Source: an uncultured Bacteroidota bacterium (GTDB lineage Bacteria; Bacteroidota; Rhodothermia; Rhodothermales; Salinibacteraceae). Taken from it: 64,000 nt of DNA. The notes beneath the pieces were generated by a model. That model saw only the letters and a list, made by a program, of their open reading frames with translations, was not told the origin of the DNA and made no database searches. Of this stretch, positions 8,775 to 17,596 are shown piece by piece. Both the position numbers and the translations under genes were made by a program. The stretch is from positions 1 to 64,000 of the forward strand of contig CAJXLV010000013.1 in assembly GCA_913056185.1 (NCBI GenBank), read 5' to 3'. Every line of letters starts with the position of its first letter. Position 1 is the stretch's first letter.

Positions 8775-9272
8775 CTACTCGCCGCCGCCCTCCTCCCGCA
8801 TTTCGCGCTGGCGCATCGGCATCGCGTCGATGGTGTCGAAGTGGGAGCGGGCGGGAATGGGCTCCGCATCTCGGCGCTTCTCGGTGCCGTCCTTCCCCAC
8901 GAGGACGATCCGAGACGCACGCGGCGGCACGCCAAACCGGTCGCGCAGGCGCCGGGCCGTCGCCTTCGTGAGCGGCCGAGGGTCCGCCCCCGGAGCAGTG
9001 CGGTGCGTCCCGTGGTGGCGCCCCGTGACGGTGAGCAGCAGCAGGTCGCGCTCCCGCCCCCCCGCGTCGTGATCAGCAAGGGCCTCCTCCTGCCGGGCCA
9101 ACCTCTCAGAACTGTCGGATGCCGCGAACACGAAGAGCAATCGGTGCGCCCACCGGTGGTTGTGGAGCCGAGAATCGACCGAATCGGGTAGAGTGGGTGG
9201 ATCGGCCATGACGACGATCGGGCCGAGAGCGACGATGCAGGCACACAGGACGCCACACAGGACGCGATGCAT
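8775..9272 (-). CDS. DUF4174-family exported protein
   Basis: 165 aa from the ATG at 9272, which places a signal peptide (MHRVLCGVLCACIVALGPIVV) at the start. The mature part opens with HRWAHRLLFVFAASDSSERL and a helix with ARQEEALADHDAG, then RDLLLLTVTG, RDRFGVPPRASRIVLVGKDG and a C-terminal TIDAMPMRQREMR. This is the DUF4174 pattern: a thioredoxin-like fold without active-site cysteines, ending in LVGKDG and IDxMPMRxxEM. Biochemical function is unknown for the family. The likely location is the periplasm. Confidence 0.75.
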   Translation of the reverse strand: MHRVLCGVLCACIVALGPIVVMADPPTLPDSVDSRLHNHRWAHRLLFVFAASDSSERLARQEEALADHDAGGRERDLLLLTVTGRHHGTHRTAPGADPRPLTKATARRLRDRFGVPPRASRIVLVGKDGTEKRRDAEPIPARSHFDTIDAMPMRQREMREEGGGE

Positions 9273-9334
9273 AGCGGTGGAAGACACTGGGAGACAGCGA
9301 AGAGTCCATCCACCCGGAGCATCCCGGAGGCCGG

Positions 9335-10552
9335 CTATTCGGAACGTGTCTGGGACGCATCGTGTGGGGCGGCCGCTTCGGGCGCCTCAAACCGCGAGGC
9401 CGCAAATAGGTCGAAGGATTTGGGGCGCTCATCGTCCGCCACGAGCGTGGCCAGGAGGCGTCCCATGCGAAAGCCGTAGCCCATGCCGTGTCCCGTAAAC
9501 CCAGTCGCGAAGACACCCTCGGGGTGCCCCGGCACCCTTCCCACCACCGGCCGTCCGTCCGGCGAGAAGCCCATGGTGCCGCTCCACCGCTGCGCAATCT
9601 CCAGCGGCGGGGTCCACGGAAAGTACGTGTGCAAATACCGCTCGATGGTAGCCTGCACCGCAGGGGTGGTCGAATCCGTGTCCGTCGCCTCCGCCTCGCG
9701 ATGCGGGTGGCGCCCGCCGCCCGCAAGGAGGCGCCCGTCCTGCAGCTGGCGCACATAAAAGCCGCCGTTGTGCGAGTACACTGGCACCGGCACGCGGGGC
9801 GTCTCCGCGGGAGCCGTCGCCAGCATCTGCGCGCGCACCGGACGCACGTAGGCAGACGTGGCGGGAATCAGCGTTGGGAGAGAGGGCCCCACGGCCAGCA
9901 CCACCCGGTCCGCCCGGAAGCGGCGCGTCGGCGCAACGAGGTGGACGGCCTGCTCGCGCCACAGCACGCGGCGCACCGGATGTTGAGCGTAGACGTCCGC
10001 GTCGCTGCGTTCGGCGATGTGATGCACCAGCCGCAGCGGGTCCACAGTCGCCCCAATCGTTACCAGGAGCCCGCCGTGAAATCCCGAAGCCTGCAGCCGA
10101 TCGTTTGTCTCCGACGCATCCAGATGAATGACCGGAGCCCCCGCCGAGCGAAGCGCAGAGACACTCGCCCGCAGGCGCTCGTTTTCCTCGTCACTGCCAG
10201 CCGCCGTCACGCTTCCATCCGAGTGCCAGCCAAAGGCAGTCCCGCGCAATTCGGACACAAGCAGGTCGCGGTTGGCCCGCGTGAACGCCCAGAGCCGCCG
10301 TGCGGTGCGCGTCCCGTACCGGCGCGTATCCGAGTGGTAATCCGTGTGGGTTCCCTGCAGAACAAAGCCCGCGTTGCGGCCGCTGGCCCCCGCCCCAAGA
10401 GCCCCCGCCTCCAAAAGAGCCACCTGGAGCGAGGGATGCTCTCGAGACAGCCAGTAGGCCGTAGAGCACCCCACAATGCCGCCGCCTACCACGACCACGT
10501 CGTACGCCAGCTCTCGCCTGCGATGGGCCTGCTGCCAGATCGAGACCGTCAT
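9335..10552 (-). CDS. FAD-dependent amino-acid/amine oxidoreductase (DadA/SoxB-like)
   Basis: 405 aa from the ATG at 10552; the open frame upstream is unconserved. The N-terminus has the dinucleotide-binding VVVVGGGIVGCSTAYWLSRE and a Glu after the second strand (ALLEAGALGAGASGRNAGF), the typical start of glycine oxidase, sarcosine oxidase and D-amino-acid dehydrogenase relatives. The C-terminus carries RWSGTMGFSPDGRPVVGRVP and GFTGHGMGYGFRMG, the conserved flavin-contacting end of the same family. It should oxidise a small amino acid or N-methyl amine in the cytoplasm; the substrate is not readable. It lies downstream of, and on the same strand as, the AcuI/YhdH-like gene (112 bp). Confidence 0.82.
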   Translation of the reverse strand: MTVSIWQQAHRRRELAYDVVVVGGGIVGCSTAYWLSREHPSLQVALLEAGALGAGASGRNAGFVLQGTHTDYHSDTRRYGTRTARRLWAFTRANRDLLVSELRGTAFGWHSDGSVTAAGSDEENERLRASVSALRSAGAPVIHLDASETNDRLQASGFHGGLLVTIGATVDPLRLVHHIAERSDADVYAQHPVRRVLWREQAVHLVAPTRRFRADRVVLAVGPSLPTLIPATSAYVRPVRAQMLATAPAETPRVPVPVYSHNGGFYVRQLQDGRLLAGGGRHPHREAEATDTDSTTPAVQATIERYLHTYFPWTPPLEIAQRWSGTMGFSPDGRPVVGRVPGHPEGVFATGFTGHGMGYGFRMGRLLATLVADDERPKSFDLFAASRFEAPEAAAPHDASQTRSE

Positions 10553-10664
10553 GAGAGTTCGTTCCGGGAAGCAACGGAACGGTACGGAAAAAGAATGGCG
10601 AGAAATGCTTGTGGAGAACATACGGGGTAGGTGCCCACGCGATTCGGGTCCGGCACAGAACAGC

Positions 10665-11666
10665 CTACGCCGTGACATCCACCAGAATGCGCCCCTGCAC
10701 CTGCCCCTCTACGATCCGGCGCGCGGCCTCCGGAACGGCGTCGAGTGCGATGGTCTCAGCGTGAATACGCTCGTAGTGGGCGTCCGTAAGCACATCTGCG
10801 AGCCGCTCCCAGGCCGTTCGGCGGCGGGCGTTGGGGCAGGTGTTGGAGTCGATGCCCAGCAGATTCACGCCCCGAAGAATAAACGGAAGCACCGACGTGT
10901 GCAGAGCGTGCCCGCCCGCATTGCCAAAGGCCGCCACGCTGCCGTGGCGCTGCACCTGCGAAAGAATCGTCGCCAGCGTATCGCCGCCCACCGCATCGAT
11001 GGCCCCCGCCCAGGTCCCCGTATCCATGGGCCGCGCGGGCCCGTCCTCAAATTCGCTACGCGGCACGATGCGGTCGGCACCGAGGGCGCGAAGGTATGCG
11101 TGCGCCTCCGGGCTCCCAGTGGACGCAGCCGCCGCGTACCCCAGGCTCCCGAGCAAGGCCACCGCGAGACTGCCCGCCCCACCCGACGCTCCGGTCACCA
11201 CCACCTCGCCCGCGTCCGGCCCCACCCCGTGCTCCTCCAGCGCGAGCACCGACAGCATGGCCGTGAGGCCGGCCGTGCCCGCAATCATGGACTGCCGGGG
11301 CGAGAGGCCCGCCGGAAGCAGGACGAGCGTGTTTCCGTCCACCCGCGCCTGTTGTGTGTATCCGCCCCATACCGCCTCGCCCAACTGCCAGCCCGTCCCA
11401 ATCGCCAGGTCACCCGGATCAAACCCCTCGTGCCTGCTCTCCTGCACGCGCCCCACCAGATCAATGCCAGGAACCATCGGGTACTCCCCCCGAATCACTG
11501 CTCCTGTCCCTGTCACCGCCAGCCCATCCTTATAATTGAGGCTTGAATAGAGCACCTCCAGAAGCACCGCTTCATCGCCCACCGTCGGAAGATCCGACGC
11601 CTCCAGCGAACACACATCCGCGCGGACGTCCCCTTTCTTCGAGCGCAACAATAGGGCAGAGAACAT
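10665..11666 (-). CDS. AcuI/YhdH-type zinc-free medium-chain reductase
   Basis: 333 aa from the ATG at 11666. Conserved features of the acryloyl-CoA reductase/YhdH group are all present: YSSLNYKDGLAVTGTG near the N-terminus, YPMVPGIDLVG, the Rossmann motif VVTGASGGAGSLAVALLGSLGY, and a C-terminal segment ending in VEGQVQGRILVDV. No catalytic zinc cysteines are visible. The family reduces acryloyl-CoA or quinone-like enoyl substrates with NADPH. Assignment to acryloyl-CoA is by family, not by direct evidence. The neighbouring FAD oxidase on the same strand does not clarify the substrate. Confidence 0.82.
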   Translation of the reverse strand: MFSALLLRSKKGDVRADVCSLEASDLPTVGDEAVLLEVLYSSLNYKDGLAVTGTGAVIRGEYPMVPGIDLVGRVQESRHEGFDPGDLAIGTGWQLGEAVWGGYTQQARVDGNTLVLLPAGLSPRQSMIAGTAGLTAMLSVLALEEHGVGPDAGEVVVTGASGGAGSLAVALLGSLGYAAAASTGSPEAHAYLRALGADRIVPRSEFEDGPARPMDTGTWAGAIDAVGGDTLATILSQVQRHGSVAAFGNAGGHALHTSVLPFILRGVNLLGIDSNTCPNARRRTAWERLADVLTDAHYERIHAETIALDAVPEAARRIVEGQVQGRILVDVTA

Positions 11667-11847
11667 CAGAAAACGGAAAAAATGAAAGAAGCCACTGAGG
11701 ACCGCCTCCCGGAGGGCGCACGCCTCGGGACAACGGGGGATGCCTGCGGACAGACATCTTCGCGAAACGTTCGTGTGAACAAGAAGTAGGGACCGGTGAT
11801 GGAAGCGCTTACACCTCAATTCTACTTTTTAGATCCGCCCTCTTGCC

Positions 11848-12993
11848 ATGTCGACATCCACGGCCCCCTCCGATGCCCACATGGACGCTACGGACGACTT
11901 TTTGCCGCTTCGTGGTACCGACCACGTCGAGTTTTATGTAGGCAACGCCAAACAGGCTGCCCACTACTACGCTCATCTCTTCGGCTTTACCATCCGGGCC
12001 TACCGCGGTCCCGAAACAGGCGTTGAGGATGCGGTGAGCTATTTGCTCACACAGAACGACATTCGATTTGTTCTCACTTCAGCGCTCGGCCCCGATTCGG
12101 CCATCAGCGACCATGTGCACCGGCACGGCGATGGGGTGAAGGACATCGCACTCAGGGTTGAGGATGCCGCCACCTCCTTCGACGAGACGACGCGGCGCGG
12201 CGCCACACCGGTGCAGGCCCCCACTGTCCACGAGGACGAGGACGGACGCATCGTGACGGCGACCATCGCCACCTACGGAGATACGGTGCACACCTTCGTA
12301 GAACGAGTCGGCTACGACGGTCTCTTCTTTCCTGGATTCGAGGCCTGGGACCACGTCGCCTGGGAGAGGCCCTCCGGCACGGGCCTACAGGCCGTGGACC
12401 ACTGCGTGGGCAACGTGGAGGAGGGCGACATGGACACGTACGTGGAGTACTACGGCCAAACAATGGGCTTTTACAACATGCTCCACTTTACCGACCAGGA
12501 CATCTCCACCGAGTACTCCGCTCTCATGTCGAAGGTGATGGCCAACGGCGACGAAAAGATCAAATTTCCGATCAACGAGCCCGCCGAGGGCAAGAAGAAA
12601 AGCCAGATCGAGGAATTCCTCGAGTTCTACCAGGGGCCGGGCGTGCAGCACGTTGCCCTGTCGACCGATGACATCATTGGGGCGGTGCGGGCGCTGCGGC
12701 GCCGTGGCGTTGAGTTTCTTCACGTGCCGGACACCTACTACGACCGCGAGGTGCTTTCCGAGCGCGTGGGAACCATCAACGAGTCGATTGACGCTCTCGA
12801 AGAGCTCGGCATTCTTGTGGACCGCGATCCGGACGGATATCTCCTGCAGATCTTTACCAAGCCTGTCCAGGATCGCCCCACGGTGTTTTTCGAAATCATT
12901 CAGCGGGAGGGCGCACGCTCGTTTGGGGCAGGCAACTTTAAAGCCCTTTTCAAAGCATTGGAGCGGGAGCAGGAGCGCCGCGGAAACCTTTAG
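11848..12993 (+). CDS. hpd: 4-hydroxyphenylpyruvate dioxygenase
   Basis: 381 aa, the usual bacterial length. Two VOC domains: the N-terminal one starts TDHVEFYVGNAKQAAHYYAHLFGF, and the catalytic C-terminal one carries the iron ligands His185 (AVDHCVGNV), His268 (GVQHVALST) and Glu349 (FFEIIQREG). The C-terminus GNFKALFKALEREQERRG is the gating helix typical of true HPPD, which separates it from hydroxymandelate synthase. It converts 4-hydroxyphenylpyruvate to homogentisate in tyrosine breakdown. No homogentisate dioxygenase lies in the window. The gene stands alone, divergent from the AcuI-like gene across 181 bp. Confidence 0.95.
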   Translation: MSTSTAPSDAHMDATDDFLPLRGTDHVEFYVGNAKQAAHYYAHLFGFTIRAYRGPETGVEDAVSYLLTQNDIRFVLTSALGPDSAISDHVHRHGDGVKDIALRVEDAATSFDETTRRGATPVQAPTVHEDEDGRIVTATIATYGDTVHTFVERVGYDGLFFPGFEAWDHVAWERPSGTGLQAVDHCVGNVEEGDMDTYVEYYGQTMGFYNMLHFTDQDISTEYSALMSKVMANGDEKIKFPINEPAEGKKKSQIEEFLEFYQGPGVQHVALSTDDIIGAVRALRRRGVEFLHVPDTYYDREVLSERVGTINESIDALEELGILVDRDPDGYLLQIFTKPVQDRPTVFFEIIQREGARSFGAGNFKALFKALEREQERRGNL

Positions 12994-13197
12994 CTGACGG
13001 GGGCTCGTGCGCAGACGCGCCGTTGCCCCCCCTCGTGGACCACAGGGCTCTTCACACGCTCTCTCCAATACTGTAAATTTTCCGGGGAAGGGTTTGCGTT
13101 CTGCAACCGTGTCATCTACGTTAAGCAGGCGCCGATCTTAGTGTCCGTCCGGCGCCGCCTCTCTGTCGCCGCGAATACACGGCCTTCCTTCCCACTC

Positions 13198-14820
13198 ATG
13201 GCCCCGTCCGCCTCCGATGTCTGGCGCACTGCGCTCAGCACCCTTCGCGAGACGCTTCCGGAGCGAACCGTCCAGAACTGGCTCGACCCCATCGACCCAC
13301 TTGCCCTGGACACTGAGGACGGCGCCCCCCGCCTCACCCTGCAGGTGCCCACGCCCTTCGGCATTCAGTACCTTCGGAGTCGCTTTCAGCGCTCCGTCCG
13401 GCAGGCCGTGGCGGACGCCGTTGGCGAGCCGACGGATGTGAGCTACCAGGTGGCCCCGGAGGAGGAGCGCCCCAGCGAGATTTCGACCAGGGATGCGTCG
13501 TCCACCGCCGAGACGCCTTCTTCATCCTTGCAGGCCTCCCCCGCCGCTTCGGCACAAGACCCGGACGATGCAGAAGACGCTGCCGCTTCGTCCGCCGCTT
13601 CGTCCGCCGCTTCTTCCGCCGATGCATCTGCCGATCCGGACGCCGATCCGGCCCCTCCTCCAGCCCCGGACGCCCCCCCGCCCTCCACGGCCGATGCGGG
13701 CGACGCGGACGCGCACGACGACGCCCCCAACGGTGCCGGCACCCCCGATGAACGCTCCGCGCTCTACAAACAGGCCAAGCAACACCTCCGCACCGAGTAC
13801 ACCTTCGACGAATTCATTGAGGGCGACGGCAACCGGTTGGCCCGCAGCGCTGCCTTTGCAGTGGCCCAGGAACCAGGAAGCACCAATTACAACCCGCTCC
13901 TGGTGTATGGAGGCGTGGGCCTCGGCAAAACCCACCTGGCCCAGGCCGTGGCCAATTATGCCCTGGCGCACGATACCGCCGAGCATGTGCTGTATGTCTC
14001 CAGCGACCGCTTTACGAGCCAGTTCGTGCAGTCCGTCCGCGAAAACCGCATCGCGGCCTTCTCCAGCTACTACCGGCAGGCCGATCTCCTAATTGTCGAC
14101 GACGTTCAGTTCTTCGGCGAGAAGGAGAAGACGCAGGAGGAGTTCTTTCATATCTTCAACGACCTGCACCAGAACGGCAAGCAGATTTTTCTCTGTGCCG
14201 ACCGCCCCCCCGCCGAAATTCCCGGCATTGAGGAACGACTCCTGTCCCGCTTCCAATGGGGCCTCAGTGCCGACATTCAGCGCCCCGACCTCGAGACGCG
14301 CATTGCCATCTTGCAGCGCAAGGCCGCCCGGCAAAACATTGCGGTGTCTCCCGATGTGCTGGAGCTCATCGCGCAGCGCATCGACTCCAACGTGCGCCAG
14401 CTCGAAGGGGCGCTCACCCGGCTCGCGGCGCTTGTTCAACTGGACGACCGCACCCTCGACCTCGATGCGGCCCGCCGCTTCTTGCAGGAGCACACGGACG
14501 ATGAGCCCTCTGCGCTTGACGCCGGCGATATTCTGGAACAGGTGGCCGAGTATTTTCACCTGGAGACGGGAGACTTGCTTTCCCGCTCCCGCAAACGATC
14601 GGTGGCCCAAGCCCGCCAGATTGCTATGTACCTCTGCCGTGAGCTAACGGAAGAGTCCTACGCCCACATTGGGTCACGCTTCGGCGGACGGGACCACTCT
14701 ACCGTCATCCACGCTTGCCGCAAGATCAACGACGCCCTCGACTCGGATCCCGGGTTGCAGAACGATGTGTCTTCCCTCAAATCGAAGCTGCAGAATCAAT
14801 CTCTTTCGTCAAGCCTGTAG
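13198..14820 (+). CDS. dnaA: Chromosomal replication initiator DnaA
   Basis: 540 aa from the ATG at 13198, where domain I begins (VWRTALSTLRETLPERTVQNW); a GTG at 13141 would add 19 unconserved residues. Domain III has Walker A GGVGLGKTH (~238-246), Walker B LLIVDDVQFF and the sensor region RLLSRFQWGL. Domain IV ends with the DnaA-box reading helix around GGRDHSTVIHACRKI. Linker domain II (~88-195) is about 100 residues of Asp/Ala/Ser/Pro low complexity, making the protein longer than the usual 440-470 aa. No DnaA box cluster is evident in the 204 bp upstream, and dnaN is not next door. The trans-sulfuration gene starts 12 bp after the stop. Confidence 0.97.
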   Translation: MAPSASDVWRTALSTLRETLPERTVQNWLDPIDPLALDTEDGAPRLTLQVPTPFGIQYLRSRFQRSVRQAVADAVGEPTDVSYQVAPEEERPSEISTRDASSTAETPSSSLQASPAASAQDPDDAEDAAASSAASSAASSADASADPDADPAPPPAPDAPPPSTADAGDADAHDDAPNGAGTPDERSALYKQAKQHLRTEYTFDEFIEGDGNRLARSAAFAVAQEPGSTNYNPLLVYGGVGLGKTHLAQAVANYALAHDTAEHVLYVSSDRFTSQFVQSVRENRIAAFSSYYRQADLLIVDDVQFFGEKEKTQEEFFHIFNDLHQNGKQIFLCADRPPAEIPGIEERLLSRFQWGLSADIQRPDLETRIAILQRKAARQNIAVSPDVLELIAQRIDSNVRQLEGALTRLAALVQLDDRTLDLDAARRFLQEHTDDEPSALDAGDILEQVAEYFHLETGDLLSRSRKRSVAQARQIAMYLCRELTEESYAHIGSRFGGRDHSTVIHACRKINDALDSDPGLQNDVSSLKSKLQNQSLSSSL

Positions 14821-14832
14821 CCCCGCCGCCCC

Positions 14833-15987
14833 ATGGCCTCCCTCGATACGCGCTCTGTACACGCCGGTGAGCCGCACCCTCGCATCGAAGGGGCTGTGAC
14901 GCTCCCGGTCTTCCAAACTGCCACCTACACGCACGAAACCCCCGAGCAGCCGCCCCGCTACATCCGCTACAGCGATTCTCCGAACCACGACGCCCTCCAC
15001 AACAAGCTTGCGGCCCTTGCCGGTACGGACGATGCCCTCGTGACAGCCAGTGGCATGGCCGCCATTTCTACGGCACTTTTGAGCGTGCTCGACGCGGGAG
15101 ACCACCTTGTTGCGCCGCGAGGGCTGTACGGCGGCACCCTGGCCCTCTTCGATACGTGGCTTCCGCGCTTCGACATCAAGCACACGCTCGTGGACGCAGA
15201 CGACCGGGGGGCCTGGGAGGCGGCCCTGCAGCCCAATACGGCGGCCCTCTACGCAGAGTCCATCACCAATCCTCTGCTGGCCGTGCGCGATTTGGAGATG
15301 ATGACGGACCTGGCAGACACCCACGGCCTGGTGAGCCTCATTGACAATACCTTTGCCTCGCCCGTCAATCTGCGCCCTGCTGCCCTCGGGTTCGATGTGG
15401 TGCTGCACTCCGCAACCAAATATCTGGGCGGACACTCGGACTTGGCCGCGGGGGCCATTGCGGGCCCGACGGCTCTTATGGAGGACGTCCGCGCGACTGC
15501 GAAGCTTCTGGGCGGGATGCTGGACCCGCACGCCTGCTTTTTGCTTCACCGCAGCCTGAAGACGCTGGGGGTGCGCGTGCGACAGCAGAACGAAACGGCT
15601 CACGCCGTCGCGGATGCACTGTCTGCACACCGCGCCATCGACCGCGTGCGATACCCCGGGCTGGCGTCGCATCCCCACCACGAGCGCGCCCAGGCGCTGC
15701 TGGATGGGTTTGGGGGCATGGTCAGCTTCGATGTGGTGCCGGCGGCAGACCTGGACACGTTTTTTGAGGCGCTCCGCCTGCCCGTCCGAGCATCGAGCCT
15801 GGGCGGCGTCGAAACGCTCATCACGCAGCCGGTTCACACCTCTCATCGTGGCGTGGCACCGGAGGTGCGGGCGGCGCTCGGCATTACGGACCGGCTCGTG
15901 CGGCTCTCCGTGGGACTGGAGGGCACTGACGACGTGGTGGAGGATGTGACAACCGCACTCAATGCCAGCCTACCGCCCGACGCGTAG
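14833..15987 (+). CDS. Cys/Met-metabolism PLP enzyme (cystathionine gamma-synthase/beta-lyase type)
   Basis: 384 aa. It starts with SLDTRSVHAGEPHP, then VFQTATYTHE and ALVTASGMAAIST, the PLP lysine motif VVLHSATKYLGGHSDLAAGA, and a C-terminal VRLSVGLEGTDDVVEDV. These are the signatures of the trans-sulfuration family, which exchanges sulfur between cysteine and homocysteine. Gamma-synthase, beta-lyase, gamma-lyase and O-acylhomoserine sulfhydrylase members cannot be separated with certainty by eye. It follows dnaA by 12 bp on the same strand, so read-through from dnaA is likely. It converges on rplI. Confidence 0.88.
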   Translation: MASLDTRSVHAGEPHPRIEGAVTLPVFQTATYTHETPEQPPRYIRYSDSPNHDALHNKLAALAGTDDALVTASGMAAISTALLSVLDAGDHLVAPRGLYGGTLALFDTWLPRFDIKHTLVDADDRGAWEAALQPNTAALYAESITNPLLAVRDLEMMTDLADTHGLVSLIDNTFASPVNLRPAALGFDVVLHSATKYLGGHSDLAAGAIAGPTALMEDVRATAKLLGGMLDPHACFLLHRSLKTLGVRVRQQNETAHAVADALSAHRAIDRVRYPGLASHPHHERAQALLDGFGGMVSFDVVPAADLDTFFEALRLPVRASSLGGVETLITQPVHTSHRGVAPEVRAALGITDRLVRLSVGLEGTDDVVEDVTTALNASLPPDA

Positions 15988-16020
15988 GGGCCCCGTCTTT
16001 TTGACGGGACTGGCCAAGGG

Positions 16021-16095
16021 CACGTCGCGCGGGGGACCGTCGCGCGGGGGACCGTCGCGAAAGGGACCGTCGCGAAAGGGACCGTCGCGCAGCGG
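16021..16095. repeat. Five tandem 15-bp units between two convergent genes
   Basis: Five consecutive 15-bp units of the form ACCGTCGCG followed by a variable CGGGGG, AAAGGG or CAGCGG end. The first unit begins CACGTCG. Units 1-2 and units 3-4 are near-identical pairs. The array lies in the 164-bp gap between the ends of the trans-sulfuration gene and rplI. It could encode a five-residue repeat (PSRGG/PSRKG) in an open frame at 15962-16189, but that frame has no other coding sign. Copy number may vary between strains. Confidence 0.8.
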
Positions 16096-16151
16096 GGCCG
16101 CCGCCTCTCCGCTGCAGGACAGTCTTGCTCTGCGCCCCACGCTGCTGCACA

Positions 16152-16601
16152 TCACCCAGATTCCGGGATCACCTGGATGTCGAGCGTAGCCGAAACGCCG
16201 TGCCCCAGGTCAATGCTCGCCGTGTAGGCGCCTACGAAGCGGATGTCGTCGTTGAGCTCAATGTCGCGACGGTTGATGCTGAACCCGCGGTTGGAGAGCT
16301 CCACCGCGATTTGCTGCGTGGTCACTGTGCCGAAGATGCGGTTGTCTTCACCCACCTTCGCCGTAAAGACCACCTGCATGTCCTCAAGCTCGCGCTTGAG
16401 CTCTTCGGACTGTTCCTGCTTGGCCGCCTCTTTGCGGGCCTGCTGGCGTTGCTCATCGCGGAGCTGGCGAATGGCCCCGTCGGTCGCAACACGGGCGAGG
16501 CCTTGCGGAATGAGGTAGTTGCGGCCGTATCCGTCGGCCACGTCGTGGATGTCCCCTTTTTCGCCAAGGTGCTCCACGTCGTCGAGTAGAATAATCTGCA
16601 T
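16152..16601 (-). CDS. rplI: 50S ribosomal protein L9
   Basis: 149 aa, normal length. The N-domain has MQIILLDDVEHLGEKGD and VADGYGRNYLIPQGLA, which bind 23S rRNA. A long charged connecting helix (RQQARKEAAKQEQSEELKRE) leads to the C-domain with KVGEDNRIFGTVTTQQIA and a final VIPESG. The order rpsF, rpsR, rplI on the minus strand with gaps of 45 and 50 bp is the standard bacterial arrangement and is surely one transcript. Confidence 0.97.
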   Translation of the reverse strand: MQIILLDDVEHLGEKGDIHDVADGYGRNYLIPQGLARVATDGAIRQLRDEQRQQARKEAAKQEQSEELKRELEDMQVVFTAKVGEDNRIFGTVTTQQIAVELSNRGFSINRRDIELNDDIRFVGAYTASIDLGHGVSATLDIQVIPESG

Positions 16602-16649
16602 GATGCAATCAGGTGGGTAAAGGGGGGGAGACAGTTCGGCCGGCGTCGG

Positions 16650-16862
16650 CTACCGGATGGACTCGGAAACGTACGGAAGCAGGGCGAGGTGGCGGGCTCG
16701 CTTGATCGCCGTCGTAATCTGGCGCTGCACGCGAGCCGGTACGCCCGTCACGCGACGGGGAAGAATCTTGCCCTGGTTGTTGATGAACTGCTCCAGGAAC
16801 TCCGTGTCCTTGTAGTCTACGTATTCGAGATGCTCGTAATCAACGTCGTTTTGGTCAGCCAT
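16650..16862 (-). CDS. rpsR: 30S ribosomal protein S18
   Basis: 70 aa. It shows [20 protein letters not shown], then [20 protein letters not shown] and [11 protein letters not shown], the complete S18 signature. S18 forms a heterodimer with S6 on the 30S platform, and rpsF lies 45 bp upstream in the same operon. The short N-terminus lacks the basic or cysteine-rich extension seen in some S18 proteins. Confidence 0.97.
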   Translation of the reverse strand: MADQNDVDYEHLEYVDYKDTEFLEQFINNQGKILPRRVTGVPARVQRQITTAIKRARHLALLPYVSESIR

Positions 16863-16907
16863 CGGGTCGAAAGCGTTGGGTCGGGAAGGAAGATGCGGTA
16901 CAGGGGG

Positions 16908-17285
16908 CTACTCGTCGTCGGACGCTTCTGCCTCTTCGGCGGCCTCCTGTGCGCGACGCTTTTTCCGCTGCTCATAGTGGCGCTTCATCTTCGCGTCCAT
17001 GCGCAGGGTCAGGTATCGCAGCACATCATCGTTCATTTTCAGCTCGCGCTCAAGGCGCTCAATGAGCGTTCCGGGCGCCTGAAAATACATATTCACGTAG
17101 TAGCCGCTGCGCTTGCGGTTAATCTCGTACGAGAGGCGCTCGTTGCCCCACTCGTCGACTTCCAACACGTCTCCGTTGTTGCTCTCGATGAGATGGTTCA
17201 CCTTGCGGACGATGTCGTCCACCTGGTTTTGCTTCACGACCCCACTGATGACGTACGTGAGTTCGTACTGATATTTCTGTGCCAT
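16908..17285 (-). CDS. rpsF: 30S ribosomal protein S6
   Basis: 125 aa from the ATG at 17285. It starts MAQKYQYELTYVISGVV, has VDEWGNERLSYEINRKRSGYYVN in the middle, and RLERELKMNDDVLRYLTLRM as the last conserved helix. A charged tail (KRRAQEAAEEAEASDDE) extends beyond the globular fold, as in many S6 proteins. It is the first gene of the rpsF-rpsR-rplI operon. The region just upstream (17366-17390) is AT-rich compared with its surroundings and is the best promoter candidate. Confidence 0.96.
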   Translation of the reverse strand: MAQKYQYELTYVISGVVKQNQVDDIVRKVNHLIESNNGDVLEVDEWGNERLSYEINRKRSGYYVNMYFQAPGTLIERLERELKMNDDVLRYLTLRMDAKMKRHYEQRKKRRAQEAAEEAEASDDE

Positions 17286-17596
17286 AATGCGTGCGCGGAT
17301 CCCTGTGGAATGAGAATGATCATGCCCCTCGTAGAACACCGACGGCGGCCGGTGTGCGGAGGAGCAGGGAAATATACTCAATTTCTACGTACGAACCCCT
17401 GGGCGTGAGGTCGCAGGTCCGGATTGAAAACGGAGTGAGGATTAGGGGGGGCGGGAGAGGCCCCCACCGACCAAGAGCCAGAGGTCTCGAATCAGTCTGC
17501 CACTCGAAGCAGGATGTCTGTTGCATATGTCGTAGTGCGTAATCCGCTGCCCGATTGCGCACCATGCACTACGCGATACACATTGCGCGATGCGCC
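17286..17596. other. 311-bp intergenic stretch between rpsF and prfA
   Basis: This stretch separates two minus-strand genes, so it holds the end of the prfA transcript and the start of the rpsF transcript. Seen directly: an AT-rich patch at 17366-17390 (minus strand reads TTGAGTATATTTCC) that is a plausible promoter for rpsF, and a perfect 8-bp inverted repeat, CGTAGTGC at 17531-17538 with GCACTACG at 17566-17573. The second could be a weak hairpin downstream of prfA, but no T-run follows. No convincing gene is present. Confidence 0.45.
17531..17573 (-). terminator. Possible hairpin downstream of prfA
   Basis: Perfect 8-bp inverted repeat CGTAGTGC/GCACTACG with a 27-base loop, 24 bp after the prfA stop on the minus strand. 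The loop is long and no T-tract follows, so it is not a classical intrinsic terminator. It may be a processing or attenuation structure, or chance. Confidence 0.25.

Noticed and set aside
12994-13197. Replication origin upstream of dnaA
   Set aside because: No cluster of DnaA boxes (TTATCCACA-like) or AT-rich unwinding element was seen, and dnaN is not adjacent.
15962-16189. Open frame with PSRGG/PSRKG repeats
   Set aside because: Its only recognisable content is the 15-bp tandem repeat; it lies in the convergent gap between two well-supported genes and lacks conserved features.
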